A stretch of DNA of 64,000 nucleotides from contig CBIHLM010000001.1 of the NCBI GenBank assembly GCA_966210515.1, positions 124,001 to 188,000 of the forward strand, written 5' to 3'. Each line of letters starts with the position of its first letter. Within the stretch, counting starts at the first letter, position 1. Origin of the DNA: Paradesertivirga sp966210515. GTDB taxonomy: Bacteria; Bacteroidota; Bacteroidia; Sphingobacteriales; Sphingobacteriaceae. Below the pieces are notes generated by a model. That model had not been told where the DNA came from and made no database searches. It saw only the letters and a list, made by a program, of their open reading frames with translations. Both the position numbers and the translations under genes were made by a program. Shown here one piece after another: positions 27,682 to 36,063 of this stretch.

Positions 27682-27725
27682 GCACCATCCGGCGGGAGGC
27701 ACGATAAAGTGAGGAATTAAAAAAG
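27682..27725. repeat. dispersed direct repeat, copy 2 (downstream of PAS gene)
   Basis: The second copy of the 24764 repeat: GCACC, ATCCGGCGGGAGGCA, AAAGT, AGGAATTAAAAAAG. The copies lie in the same orientation. The first has an extra 8 nt between GCACC and ATCCGG. Confidence 0.6.
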
Positions 27726-27726
27726 C

Positions 27727-27750
27727 CGTCTTCAAATTTCTCTGAAGACG
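27727..27750 (-). terminator. terminator of tRNA-His
   Basis: CGTCTTCA / TGAAGACG, 8-bp perfect arms with an 8-nt loop, followed on the minus strand by GGC and six T. It is 7 nt past the tRNA 3' end. Confidence 0.8.
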
Positions 27751-27757
27751 ACTTTCG

Positions 27758-27832
27758 GGTGGATGATGGGGCTCGAACCCACGACCCTCGGCACCACAAA
27801 CCAATGCTCTAACCAACTGAGCTACAACCACC
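27758..27832 (-). tRNA. tRNA-His (GTG)
   Basis: The cloverleaf reads on the minus strand: acceptor GGTGGTTG / CATCCACC with the extra G-1:C73 pair typical of tRNA-His, D arm GCTC/GAGC, anticodon loop TTGTGGT (anticodon GTG), and T loop TTCGAGC. CCA is not encoded. One acceptor pair is a U-U mismatch (27763/27827). Confidence 0.93.
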
Positions 27833-28002
27833 GTATTGAGCGACAAAATTAATAATCTTTCTACTAAAATCAAGATTAATTTATTAAAATTTTACCAACC
27901 TCCATTCCAATTTACAAAGCACTGATAAACAATATTCTAATTTTTATTTGACACTATCTTCCCTCGTCTTTAAAAACAAAATCTTATACTTGAAGCGAGA
28001 AG

Positions 28003-28479
28003 ATGATAGAATTATTTACAGACGGAGCCTCAAGCGGAAACCCGGGACCCGGTGGTTACGGCACAATTCTGCGTGCCGGACAACATTATAAAGAACTATC
28101 CGGCGGATTCAGAAAAACCACCAATAACAGGATGGAATTACTGGCTGTTATCGTCGGACTCGAAGCATTAAAAAAACCGGGACAGGAAGTAACAGTATAT
28201 ACCGACTCTAAATACGTGGCCGATGCTGTAGAGAAAAAATGGGTATTTGGCTGGGCCGCAAAAGGCTTTGCTGGTAAAAAAAACAAAGATTTATGGATCC
28301 GCTTCCTTTCGGTATACAAACTCCATAAAGTTCGTTTTCAATGGATCAAAGGGCACGCCGGGCACCCTGAAAATGAACGCTGCGACCGTTTAGCAGTCGC
28401 AGCATATCAGCAAAGAGATAAATTAGATATAGATTCAGTATTTGAAGTAGAGTGTAAAAAAACTGAAGGGCTTCTTTAG
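28003..28479 (+). CDS. rnhA: ribonuclease HI
   Basis: 158 residues; RNase HI motifs: FTDGASSGNPGPGGYG (catalytic Asp), MELLAV (Glu), YTDSKYV (Asp) and GHAGHPENERCDRLA (His/Asp). It degrades the RNA strand of RNA:DNA hybrids. It overlaps fbp tail-to-tail by 4 bp. Length is normal for the family. Confidence 0.97.
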   Translation: MIELFTDGASSGNPGPGGYGTILRAGQHYKELSGGFRKTTNNRMELLAVIVGLEALKKPGQEVTVYTDSKYVADAVEKKWVFGWAAKGFAGKKNKDLWIRFLSVYKLHKVRFQWIKGHAGHPENERCDRLAVAAYQQRDKLDIDSVFEVECKKTEGLL

Positions 28480-29546
28480 CTTGCCACCTTAGTCTTTAAT
28501 TCTACTGTTTTACCTTTATCTTCTTTCTTCAGGCTCATTTCCGGAGAATATTTCATCATCATTTCTTCAGCTTTTCTAACCATATTTTCTGAACCTACAA
28601 AAATAGAACAGCGCTGATGTAAGGATTCAACTTCCATTTCTAATATTCGTTGAAAACCATCGGTAGCCCTGCCGCCTGCCTGCTCAATTATAAAAGCCAT
28701 CGGATTGCATTCGTATACCAAACGCAACTTGCCTTTCGGCGAACTTGAGGTTGGAGGATAAAGAAATATTCCGCCTTTTATCATATTTCTATGCATATCT
28801 GCAATCATAGAACCGATATAGCGTGAAGAATACGGGCGCTTTGTAGATGCATCTTCTTCCTGGCAAAACTTGATGTATTTTTTCACCCCATCCGGAAAAT
28901 TAATATAGTTCCCTTCATTGATAGAATAAATATAACCGTCTTGCGGAATGGTCATATCGGGATGCGACAGGCAAAACTCACCAATCGACGGATCAAGAGT
29001 AAACCCGTTAACACCTTTTCCGGTAGTATAAACAAGCATGGTCGACGATCCGTAAACCACATATCCGGCGGCAACCTGTTCTGTGCCACGCTGTAAGGCA
29101 TCCTCGAGTGTCGGCTTACCCTCAGTACTTTTTCTGCGGTAAATCGAAAAGATAGTTCCTACAGAAACATTCACATCAATATTCGATGATCCGTCAAGCG
29201 GATCAATGGCTACGATATATTTAGCATTATCAGATACGTCGGATTCAATAAAAACAGGATCATCATTTTCTTCGGAGACTACCAGGCAACATTCGCCTCC
29301 GCAGGTTAAGGCAGAAATAAATTGATGATTGGCAAAAACATCGAGCATTTTCTGTGACTCACCATGACTGTTCGTGGTCCCGGCCTCTCCGATGATGTCT
29401 ACCAATCCCGCTTTATTTACTTCGCGGTTTACAATTTTTGCTGCTATCCCAATATCACGCAAAAGACGTGACAGCTCCCCCTTAGCATAAGGGAAGTCTT
29501 TTTGCTTTTCAATGATGAACTGACCTAGTGTTTTTACTACCGACAT
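28476..29546 (-). CDS. fbp: fructose-1,6-bisphosphatase, class 1
   Basis: 356 residues; FBPase class I pattern: GGECCLVVSEE, DPLDGSSNIDVNVSVGTIFSIY (metal-binding Asp) and the C-terminal GGRATDGFQRILE. Cytosolic; dephosphorylates fructose 1,6-bisphosphate in gluconeogenesis. The gene stands 23 bp downstream of a phosphoesterase gene on the same strand. Confidence 0.97.
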   Translation of the reverse strand: MSVVKTLGQFIIEKQKDFPYAKGELSRLLRDIGIAAKIVNREVNKAGLVDIIGEAGTTNSHGESQKMLDVFANHQFISALTCGGECCLVVSEENDDPVFIESDVSDNAKYIVAIDPLDGSSNIDVNVSVGTIFSIYRRKSTEGKPTLEDALQRGTEQVAAGYVVYGSSTMLVYTTGKGVNGFTLDPSIGEFCLSHPDMTIPQDGYIYSINEGNYINFPDGVKKYIKFCQEEDASTKRPYSSRYIGSMIADMHRNMIKGGIFLYPPTSSSPKGKLRLVYECNPMAFIIEQAGGRATDGFQRILEMEVESLHQRCSIFVGSENMVRKAEEMMMKYSPEMSLKKEDKGKTVELKTKVAS

Positions 29547-29569
29547 AACTACTTAGTGTATTTTTTACA

Positions 29570-30064
29570 TTATCTATTACCTAGTTCTATTACCTCCAAG
29601 GTATGAATTTTTTCCTCAGAAATGCAGAATCTAATAAGAGAACGCACTTTGTGCCAACCTTGTTTGCCAGCTGCACCAGGATTTAAGTGTAAAGTTCCAA
29701 TTTTTTTATCAAAAATCACCTTCAGGATATGCGAATGACCGGAAATAAAAATTTTAGGCGGGTTTAAATAAATTTGAGATTTTATTTGTGGCGCATATTT
29801 ATCCGGATATCCTCCAATATGAGTCATCCAAACATCCACATTTTCACAATTAAATCGATTATGTTCGGGGTATACTGCGCGGATATCTTTCCCGTCAATA
29901 TTACCATACACTCCGCGCAACGGTTTAAATGCAGCCAGGGCATCGGCGAGCTCTAAAGTTCCGAAATCTCCCGCATGCCATATCTCATCACAATTTTCAA
30001 AATGCTTGAAAACTTTATCGTCGAGGTAACTGTGAGTATCAGAAATAAGGCCGATGCGTGTCAT
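29570..30064 (-). CDS. metallophosphoesterase, YfcE/MJ0936 type
   Basis: 164 residues with phosphoesterase motifs: GLISDTHSYLD, HAGDFG, GNIDG, SGHSHI and the terminal LNPGA. The binuclear metal ligands (Asp, His, Asn, His) are all present. Family members are phosphodiesterases or broad phosphatases; the natural substrate is unknown. It lies between fbp and the trmN6-like gene on the same strand. Confidence 0.9.
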   Translation of the reverse strand: MTRIGLISDTHSYLDDKVFKHFENCDEIWHAGDFGTLELADALAAFKPLRGVYGNIDGKDIRAVYPEHNRFNCENVDVWMTHIGGYPDKYAPQIKSQIYLNPPKIFISGHSHILKVIFDKKIGTLHLNPGAAGKQGWHKVRSLIRFCISEEKIHTLEVIELGNR

Positions 30065-30102
30065 TGAATTATTCGTAAAAGAAATCAGGAAACTGCACCC
30101 CG

Positions 30103-30819
30103 TTAAAATATAGTTAAAAAATCTTTTAAAGCATTTTTATACTCAACAGAATAAACTTTCTCTGATTGATAAATTGTAAAAAGCTCTTCCCTGTCTTTCA
30201 ATTCTTCAAAACCTAAGCCAATTATTTGCCGGTGAGTCGATTTAGACTCTGAGGATCTGATATTAATGATATGCCGCAGTTTAAGCTGATCATTTTTTAA
30301 GCCTTCATCTATAATTTGCTTTGCTCCATCTAAGGGTAAAATAAAATAACATATACCGTTTTCTGTAAGATGACTTTCTGCGAACATAACTAATTCCTTA
30401 AAAAGAGTTTCGCTGGTATGTCTGGCCAATTGCTTCTGACTATCGGGATTTTTAAGCGAATTCGTAAAAAAGGGAGGATTGCTAACTATTAAATCATATT
30501 TCTTATGAGGCTGTTTCTGAGAGAACTTTTGAAAGGAATGTGGATATACCTTTAAACGAGCTGAAAACTTAGAATTTAAAAAGTTCTGTCCGGCTGTTTC
30601 AGCCGCTGAGCCATCAATCTCAATAGCTTCAATAGTTGCACTTAAAAAACGCTGAGCAAGCATCAATGCAATTACCCCCGTTCCTGTCCCTATATCGAGA
30701 ATTGAAGATGGATTTTCTGATTGAGCCAAAGCTCCCAGCAACACGCCATCAGTATTGATCTTCATACCACATCCAGCCTGGTTGACTGCGAATTGCTTGA
30801 AATGGAAAACATCTTTCAT
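30103..30819 (-). CDS. tRNA1(Val) (adenine37-N6)-methyltransferase-like
   Basis: 238 residues: SAM-binding motif DIGTGTGVIALMLAQ, motif IEAIEIDGSAAETA and the N6-adenine methylase signature SNPPFFTNS. This matches the YfiC/TrmN6 group; target adenine 37 of tRNA-Val is inferred from the family. It has a separate frame from the VOC gene upstream. Confidence 0.88.
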   Translation of the reverse strand: MKDVFHFKQFAVNQAGCGMKINTDGVLLGALAQSENPSSILDIGTGTGVIALMLAQRFLSATIEAIEIDGSAAETAGQNFLNSKFSARLKVYPHSFQKFSQKQPHKKYDLIVSNPPFFTNSLKNPDSQKQLARHTSETLFKELVMFAESHLTENGICYFILPLDGAKQIIDEGLKNDQLKLRHIINIRSSESKSTHRQIIGLGFEELKDREELFTIYQSEKVYSVEYKNALKDFLTIF

Positions 30820-30874
30820 ATTACAGTTCCAGAATTAAACCAGTGCTGCTTTTACTACACTCTGCTCTTCATTG

Positions 30875-31261
30875 TTATATTTCATAAAGCTCAAGAGGAA
30901 GCCTGTCAGGATCTGAAAAAAAGGTAAAGCGTTTACCTGTGAGCTCATCAAGCCGAACGGGCTCCACTTCCACATTGTTCAACTTTAAAAATTCTACTGA
31001 ACGATCCAGATCATCCGTAGCAAATGCCAGATGACGTAATCCACGCGCTTCGGGTCTTGACACTCGTTCTGGTGTATCCCGAAAGGAGAAAAGCTCTATC
31101 TGGGCGTCTCCGATCCTTAAATCAAGTTTATATGACTCTCTCTCTCCGCGATACTGCTCTGAAATAATTTCAAGCCCCAATACTTCGGTGTAGAACTTCT
31201 TTGAAACAACATAGTCAGAACAGATGATCGCAACGTGATGTATAGAGCTGATGTTGAGCAT
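30875..31261 (-). CDS. VOC-family (glyoxalase/bleomycin resistance-like) protein
   Basis: The ATG at 31261 gives 128 residues covering one complete VOC domain, starting SIHHVAIICSDYVVSKKFY and ending DRLPLELYEI, with the usual metal His (HHV), His (LRHLAF) and Glu (ELYE) positions. A longer frame to 31462 only adds non-homologous sequence and overlaps the repeats. Small VOC dioxygenase/lyase fold; substrate unknown. Confidence 0.85.
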   Translation of the reverse strand: MLNISSIHHVAIICSDYVVSKKFYTEVLGLEIISEQYRGERESYKLDLRIGDAQIELFSFRDTPERVSRPEARGLRHLAFATDDLDRSVEFLKLNNVEVEPVRLDELTGKRFTFFSDPDRLPLELYEI

Positions 31262-31286
31262 AATTAAACAAAGATAAACCACTGCT

Positions 31287-31333
31287 CGTCGGGATTTGTA
31301 ATCCCGACGCCTATAAGTAAAGATTTGCAATCT
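31287..31333. repeat. REP-like palindrome pair, copy 2
   Basis: CGTCGGGATT-TGT-AATCCCGACG (31287-31309) followed by AGATT-TGC-AATCT (31321-31333). It matches the layout and core of the 15793 element, joined by a similar CTATAA linker. Confidence 0.65.
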
Positions 31334-31422
31334 GGGTTCTAAACCATAGCACCACCCTCGGGACAAGTTTAATTCAAAGACGAGAATTGATTTTCCAATC
31401 TTCGAAACGTATAAATAAAAAA

Positions 31423-31455
31423 ACGCAGACAGTGTTCGATACACTGTCTGCGTTA
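31423..31455 (-). terminator. terminator of purL
   Basis: AACGCAGACAGTGT / ACACTGTCTGCGTT: 14-bp perfect arms with a 5-nt loop, followed by T-rich sequence on the minus strand. It lies 15 nt after the purL stop codon. Confidence 0.85.
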
Positions 31456-31469
31456 ATACCAAGAAGAAC

Positions 31470-33692
31470 TTACTCTCCTAAAATATTATGAAGAACATTA
31501 TCGAACACATTCTTCACCGGCTCTACCGAACCAAAATCTTCATTATCGATTTTAAATTCTCCTGAAGTAACTGTTCCCAACAAAGAGAATTCAACTTCAG
31601 ACGTAGCCATAAATTCAACGAAAGCCTCCTGATTTTCTGGCTTAACAGATACCACTACCCTGCCTTGTGCTTCTCCGAAAAGGAAAGCGTCTTTACGGAT
31701 CTCTTCGTCTGTTTCGATATCAAAGCCAAGCTTCTGCGGCATCGCAGACTCTACCAGTGTAACATATAAACCACCATCAGCCACATCATGAGCTGATTGA
31801 ATCAAATCTGAACGAATGATCTGCTTAATTACCTGGTGCATCTCATATTCCTTGTCCAGATCAAAATAAGGAGCTGGAGATGCTGAGATTTTATGATATG
31901 AAGCCAGATATTGTGATGATGCGATATCATTCTGACTTTCGCCGATCAGATAAATCAAATCTCCGGCTTGTTTAAAATCAAGTGTCATTTTGGTTTTGAT
32001 GTTATCCAAAACGCCCAGCATACCTATTGTTGGAGTTGGGAATACCGGACCTTCATCGCTCGACTGATTATAAAAGCTCACATTTCCACCTGTTACCGGG
32101 GTTTCAAACTTTGTACAAGCCTCGCCCATCCCTTTAATAGCGCCAACAAACTGCCAGTACACTTCAGGAACATAAGGATTACCAAAGTTTAAGCAATTGG
32201 TAATTGCCACAGGCTCGCCGCCTGCGCAGGTTATATTTCTTGCTGCTTCTGCTACCGCGATAGCACAACCTTTTTGAGGGTCGGCATACACGTATCGCGA
32301 ATTACAATCCACCGTTAATGCCAGAGCTTTCTCAGTTCCCTTTACGCTCACAATCGCAGCATCGCTCGGCGTGTTCGTTGTCATGGTGCCGGTACCAACC
32401 ATAGAGTCGTACTGATCCGTAACCCAACGCTTCGACGCAATATTAGGATGAGAAATCAGGTGATCCGCTACATCTTTTAAGTTAGCTGGCTCCTTAACAT
32501 CTTCAATCTTAAATTTCTGATTTTCGGCGTAATAAGCAGGCTCGCGATACTCGCGTTTGTAAACCGGAGCACCACCGCCAAGAACCAAATCATCAGCAGG
32601 AACATCAGCAACAAGCTGGCCGTTCATATAATATTCTAAACGGCGGGTATCGGTTACTTCTCCGATCTGCACGCAATTCAGATCCCATTTATCAAAAACT
32701 GCCTGTACTTCTGCTTCGCGACCTTTCTCTACCACAATCAGCATACGCTCCTGAGATTCTGATAAAAGAATTTCAAAAGGCTTCATGTTTTCCTGGCGCA
32801 TCGGCACTTTATCTAAATCGATACGCATGCCGTGCTCACCTTTGGCAGACATTTCTGAGTTAGAGCAGATAATACCTGCCGCTCCCATATCCTGCATACC
32901 AATAACAGCTCCGGTTTGAATAACTTCCAATGAAGCTTCAAGCAATAATTTCTCCTGGAAAGGATCACCCACCTGAACAGCAGGCAAATCGTTTACCGAA
33001 TCTTCGGTTATATTTTTAGAAGCAAATGCAGCTCCATGAATTCCGTCTTTTCCGGTTGCAGAACCAACTATGTAAACAGGATTGCCCACACCGTATGAAG
33101 TTGCAGAAACTGTTTCGCCAACCTTTACAATACCGGCAGACATTGCGTTTACCAATGGATTTACAGTATAACAGTCGTCAAAGAACACTTCTCCGCCAAC
33201 GGTTGGAATACCGAAAGCATTTCCGTAATCGCCAATTCCTTTAACTACTCCTTTTATTAACCATTTATTACGCTCTAAGCTCAATTCGCCAAAACGAAGA
33301 GAGTTAAGCTGGGCAATTGGCCGCGCTCCCATGGTGAAAATATCACGATTGATACCTCCGACACCCGTTGCAGCACCCTGATAAGGCTCTAATGCAGAAG
33401 GGTGATTATGAGACTCTATTTTAAATACGCAGGCTATTCCATCACCTAAATCAACCATTCCGGCATTCTCTTCTCCGGCTTTAGCCAGCATACGCGGACT
33501 GTCCTTTGGAAGGGTTTTTAACCATGTAATTGAGTTTTTATAAGAGCAGTGCTCGCTCCACATTACTGAGAATATAGATAATTCTGTGAAGTTTGGTGTA
33601 CGACCCAAAATTTCTTTAACGCGCTCAAACTCTTCAGGTAACAAACCTAAATCTTTTGCATTTTCGAGCGTTGAAAGTTGATTATTTTCCAA
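31470..33692 (-). CDS. purL: phosphoribosylformylglycinamidine synthase subunit PurL
   Basis: 740 residues: the small-type PurL that needs PurS and PurQ. Motifs: MWSEHCSYKNS, ESHNHPSALEPYQGAATGVGG (ATP-binding) and DMGAAGIICSNSEMSAKGEHG. It makes FGAM from FGAR in purine synthesis. Single transcription unit with a strong terminator. The minus-strand start region has TACTTTTG close upstream, a possible Bacteroidota -7 element. Confidence 0.97.
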   Translation of the reverse strand: MENNQLSTLENAKDLGLLPEEFERVKEILGRTPNFTELSIFSVMWSEHCSYKNSITWLKTLPKDSPRMLAKAGEENAGMVDLGDGIACVFKIESHNHPSALEPYQGAATGVGGINRDIFTMGARPIAQLNSLRFGELSLERNKWLIKGVVKGIGDYGNAFGIPTVGGEVFFDDCYTVNPLVNAMSAGIVKVGETVSATSYGVGNPVYIVGSATGKDGIHGAAFASKNITEDSVNDLPAVQVGDPFQEKLLLEASLEVIQTGAVIGMQDMGAAGIICSNSEMSAKGEHGMRIDLDKVPMRQENMKPFEILLSESQERMLIVVEKGREAEVQAVFDKWDLNCVQIGEVTDTRRLEYYMNGQLVADVPADDLVLGGGAPVYKREYREPAYYAENQKFKIEDVKEPANLKDVADHLISHPNIASKRWVTDQYDSMVGTGTMTTNTPSDAAIVSVKGTEKALALTVDCNSRYVYADPQKGCAIAVAEAARNITCAGGEPVAITNCLNFGNPYVPEVYWQFVGAIKGMGEACTKFETPVTGGNVSFYNQSSDEGPVFPTPTIGMLGVLDNIKTKMTLDFKQAGDLIYLIGESQNDIASSQYLASYHKISASPAPYFDLDKEYEMHQVIKQIIRSDLIQSAHDVADGGLYVTLVESAMPQKLGFDIETDEEIRKDAFLFGEAQGRVVVSVKPENQEAFVEFMATSEVEFSLLGTVTSGEFKIDNEDFGSVEPVKNVFDNVLHNILGE

Positions 33693-33990
33693 AATATAAG
33701 GATTTTATAAAGATGCTGCAAAAGTAAAAAAATTGAAGGTTTATTTTGTATTAGTTTGAATTTTTAAAAGGAATATATAAGGAGCAGGCGTGGCATGGAA
33801 AGTAAACCCGCTACGTCATTCCTGTAGGCAGGAATAAAAACGTTTGGGAACACCCAATTAGAGTTTTGTTGAGAAGCTACTAAAGCGTCATACCTCCTCT
33901 CCTTATTTACAAGGAGGGGATTAAGGGGCGGTTTGAGTAGCTGAGTAAGAGTGGAAGATTATATTTGGACTTAGAATAACGATGCACCCA
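33693..33990. other. intergenic stretch with repeat-like sequence, no gene seen
   Basis: No convincing gene. Holds the purL upstream region and a GC-clustered inverted sequence near 33893-33920 (CTCCTT / AAGGAG) of the kind dispersed between genes in Bacteroidota. Confidence 0.45.
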
Positions 33991-33996
33991 TAAAAA

Positions 33997-34026
33997 AGAG
34001 GCTGAAATCTATAGATTTCAACCTCT
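33997..34026 (-). terminator. terminator of acs
   Basis: 13-bp arms with one G-U pair (AGAGGCTGAAATC / GATTTCAACCTCT), 4-nt loop, followed by T-rich sequence on the minus strand. It lies 28 nt after the acs stop codon. Confidence 0.8.
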
Positions 34027-34053
34027 TTAAATATTTAAATCATTTTGAGAATC

Positions 34054-35961
34054 CTACAAGGCCCCTTCTTTTATTTCATCCACAACCGCAGGATCTAATA
34101 AAGTACTGGTATCGCCCAAATTCCCCGTATCGCCTTCGGCAATCTTACGCAATATGCGGCGCATGATTTTACCCGACCGTGTTTTAGGCAAACCTGTAAC
34201 AAACTGAATTTTATCCGGCTTAGCAATGGCGCCAATAATCCGGGTTACCGTTTGAAGAATATTCTTGCGGGTTAATTCCCTGTCGTGTTCCGATGCTCCA
34301 AGTATCACATAAGCGTAAACACCTTGCCCTTTTATTTCATGAGGATACCCTACCACTGCACTTTCAACCACATCCGAATGCATGTTAATTGCATTCTCAA
34401 CCTCCGCGGTTCCGATACGGTGACCCGATACGTTTAATACATCATCAACCCGGCCGGTAATCCGGTAATAACCGTCTTCATCGCGCAAGCAGCCATCTCC
34501 TGTAAAATACATATTCTCATAAGTTGAGAAATATGTCTGGCGACAGCGTTCGTGGTCGCCGTAAGTTGTCCGGATGATTCCCGGCCACGGAAACTTAATA
34601 CAAAGGTTCCCGCTTACACCGTTCCCCTCAATTTCCTTTCCTGCTTCATCCACCAAAACGGGCTGTATACCCGGAAGCGGCAAAGTTGCATAGCCCGGCT
34701 TTGTAGGGGTTACCCCCGCTATCGGCGAAATCATGATTCCGCCATTTTCGGTTTGCCACCAGGTATCCACAATCGGCGCATTCTTTTTACCGATTTTCTC
34801 ATCGTACCAATGCCATGCTTCTTCGTTGATTGGCTCGCCTACCGAACCTAATTTTTTAATCGAGCTCAGGTCTTTTCCCTTTAAAGGCTCATCTCCAAAG
34901 CTCATTAACGAACGGATTGCTGTTGGCGCTGTGTACAGGATATTAACTTTGAACTTATCTACAATCTCCCAGAAACGCCCCGGGTTTGGATAGGTCGGAA
35001 TACCTTCGAACATGATATTTGTTGCTCCCTGAGAAAGCGGACCATAAACTATGTATGAATGTCCGGTGATCCAGCCAATGTCGGCAGTACAGAAAAACAC
35101 CTCGCCTGGTTGATACTGAAACACATTTGCAAAAGTATAGCCCGCATACACCATGTATCCGCCGCAGGTATGCACCACCCCCTTCGGCTTGCCGGTAGAA
35201 CCGGAAGTATACAGGATGAACAACACGTCTTCGGCATCCATTTCTTCAGCCGGACATTCAGGATTTCCCTGTGTTTCTACCTTCTTAATTTCATCTTCCC
35301 ACCATACATCCCGGCCTTTAAACATAGAAACCGGCGTTCGGCTCCTTGTTAGCACAATAACTTTATTAACACTCTTGCACTGCACAAGCGCATCGTCAAT
35401 AATATCCTTTAAGGGGATGTTTTTATTTCCCCGAAAACCACCATCGGCAGTGATTACAAGCGAGCACGTCGCATCATTAATCCTATCAGCAATAGATTGC
35501 GCAGAAAACCCTCCAAACACTACCGAATGAATGGCTCCGATTCTGGCACAGGCCAGTACCGCGATAGCAAGCTCGGGCACCATCGGTAAGTAGATACAAA
35601 TTCTGTCGCCTTTTTTTACACCATTATTCTTAAGCACATTGGCAAACTGACATACCTTATCATGCAGTTGTCTGTAACTTAATACCCTGTGGTGCTCTTC
35701 CGGATCGTTCGGTTCCCAGATAATAGCAGGAGTATCCGCATTGTCTGCCAAATGCCTGTCGAGGCAATTTTCCGTTATATTTAATTTTGCTCCTTTAAAC
35801 CACTGGATGTTCGGCTCTTTAAAGTTCCACTCCAATACCGAATCCCATTTCTTTTTCCATGTAAATGATGAAGCGATATCTGCCCAGAAATTTTCCGGAT
35901 CATTTACGCTGTAATCATATACTTTCTTGTATTCGTCAAAGGATTTAATCTGTAAATTCAT
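34054..35961 (-). CDS. acs: acetyl-CoA synthetase
   Basis: 635 residues from the ATG at 35961 (the frame to 36000 adds 13 residues unlike the family). AMP-forming acyl-CoA synthetase motifs: YTSGSTGKPKGVVHT, VDTWWQTE, YFTGD and the acetylatable lysine in TRSGKIMRRIL. It activates acetate to acetyl-CoA. Last gene of the DUF485-actP-acs operon, so acetate uptake and activation are co-regulated. Confidence 0.97.
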   Translation of the reverse strand: MNLQIKSFDEYKKVYDYSVNDPENFWADIASSFTWKKKWDSVLEWNFKEPNIQWFKGAKLNITENCLDRHLADNADTPAIIWEPNDPEEHHRVLSYRQLHDKVCQFANVLKNNGVKKGDRICIYLPMVPELAIAVLACARIGAIHSVVFGGFSAQSIADRINDATCSLVITADGGFRGNKNIPLKDIIDDALVQCKSVNKVIVLTRSRTPVSMFKGRDVWWEDEIKKVETQGNPECPAEEMDAEDVLFILYTSGSTGKPKGVVHTCGGYMVYAGYTFANVFQYQPGEVFFCTADIGWITGHSYIVYGPLSQGATNIMFEGIPTYPNPGRFWEIVDKFKVNILYTAPTAIRSLMSFGDEPLKGKDLSSIKKLGSVGEPINEEAWHWYDEKIGKKNAPIVDTWWQTENGGIMISPIAGVTPTKPGYATLPLPGIQPVLVDEAGKEIEGNGVSGNLCIKFPWPGIIRTTYGDHERCRQTYFSTYENMYFTGDGCLRDEDGYYRITGRVDDVLNVSGHRIGTAEVENAINMHSDVVESAVVGYPHEIKGQGVYAYVILGASEHDRELTRKNILQTVTRIIGAIAKPDKIQFVTGLPKTRSGKIMRRILRKIAEGDTGNLGDTSTLLDPAVVDEIKEGAL

Positions 35962-36063
35962 TTTTAAATTGTTCAATTTTATATTTTGCCGGGCTTGCAA
36001 GTATTAACATCTACTTACAAGCCCGAGCCATCTGATAAATCTGTTTGAGATAAAAACTCTAAT

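Noticed and set aside
27634..27873. 79-residue frame on the minus strand
   Set aside because: It runs across tRNA-His and its terminator; it is a shadow of the tRNA.
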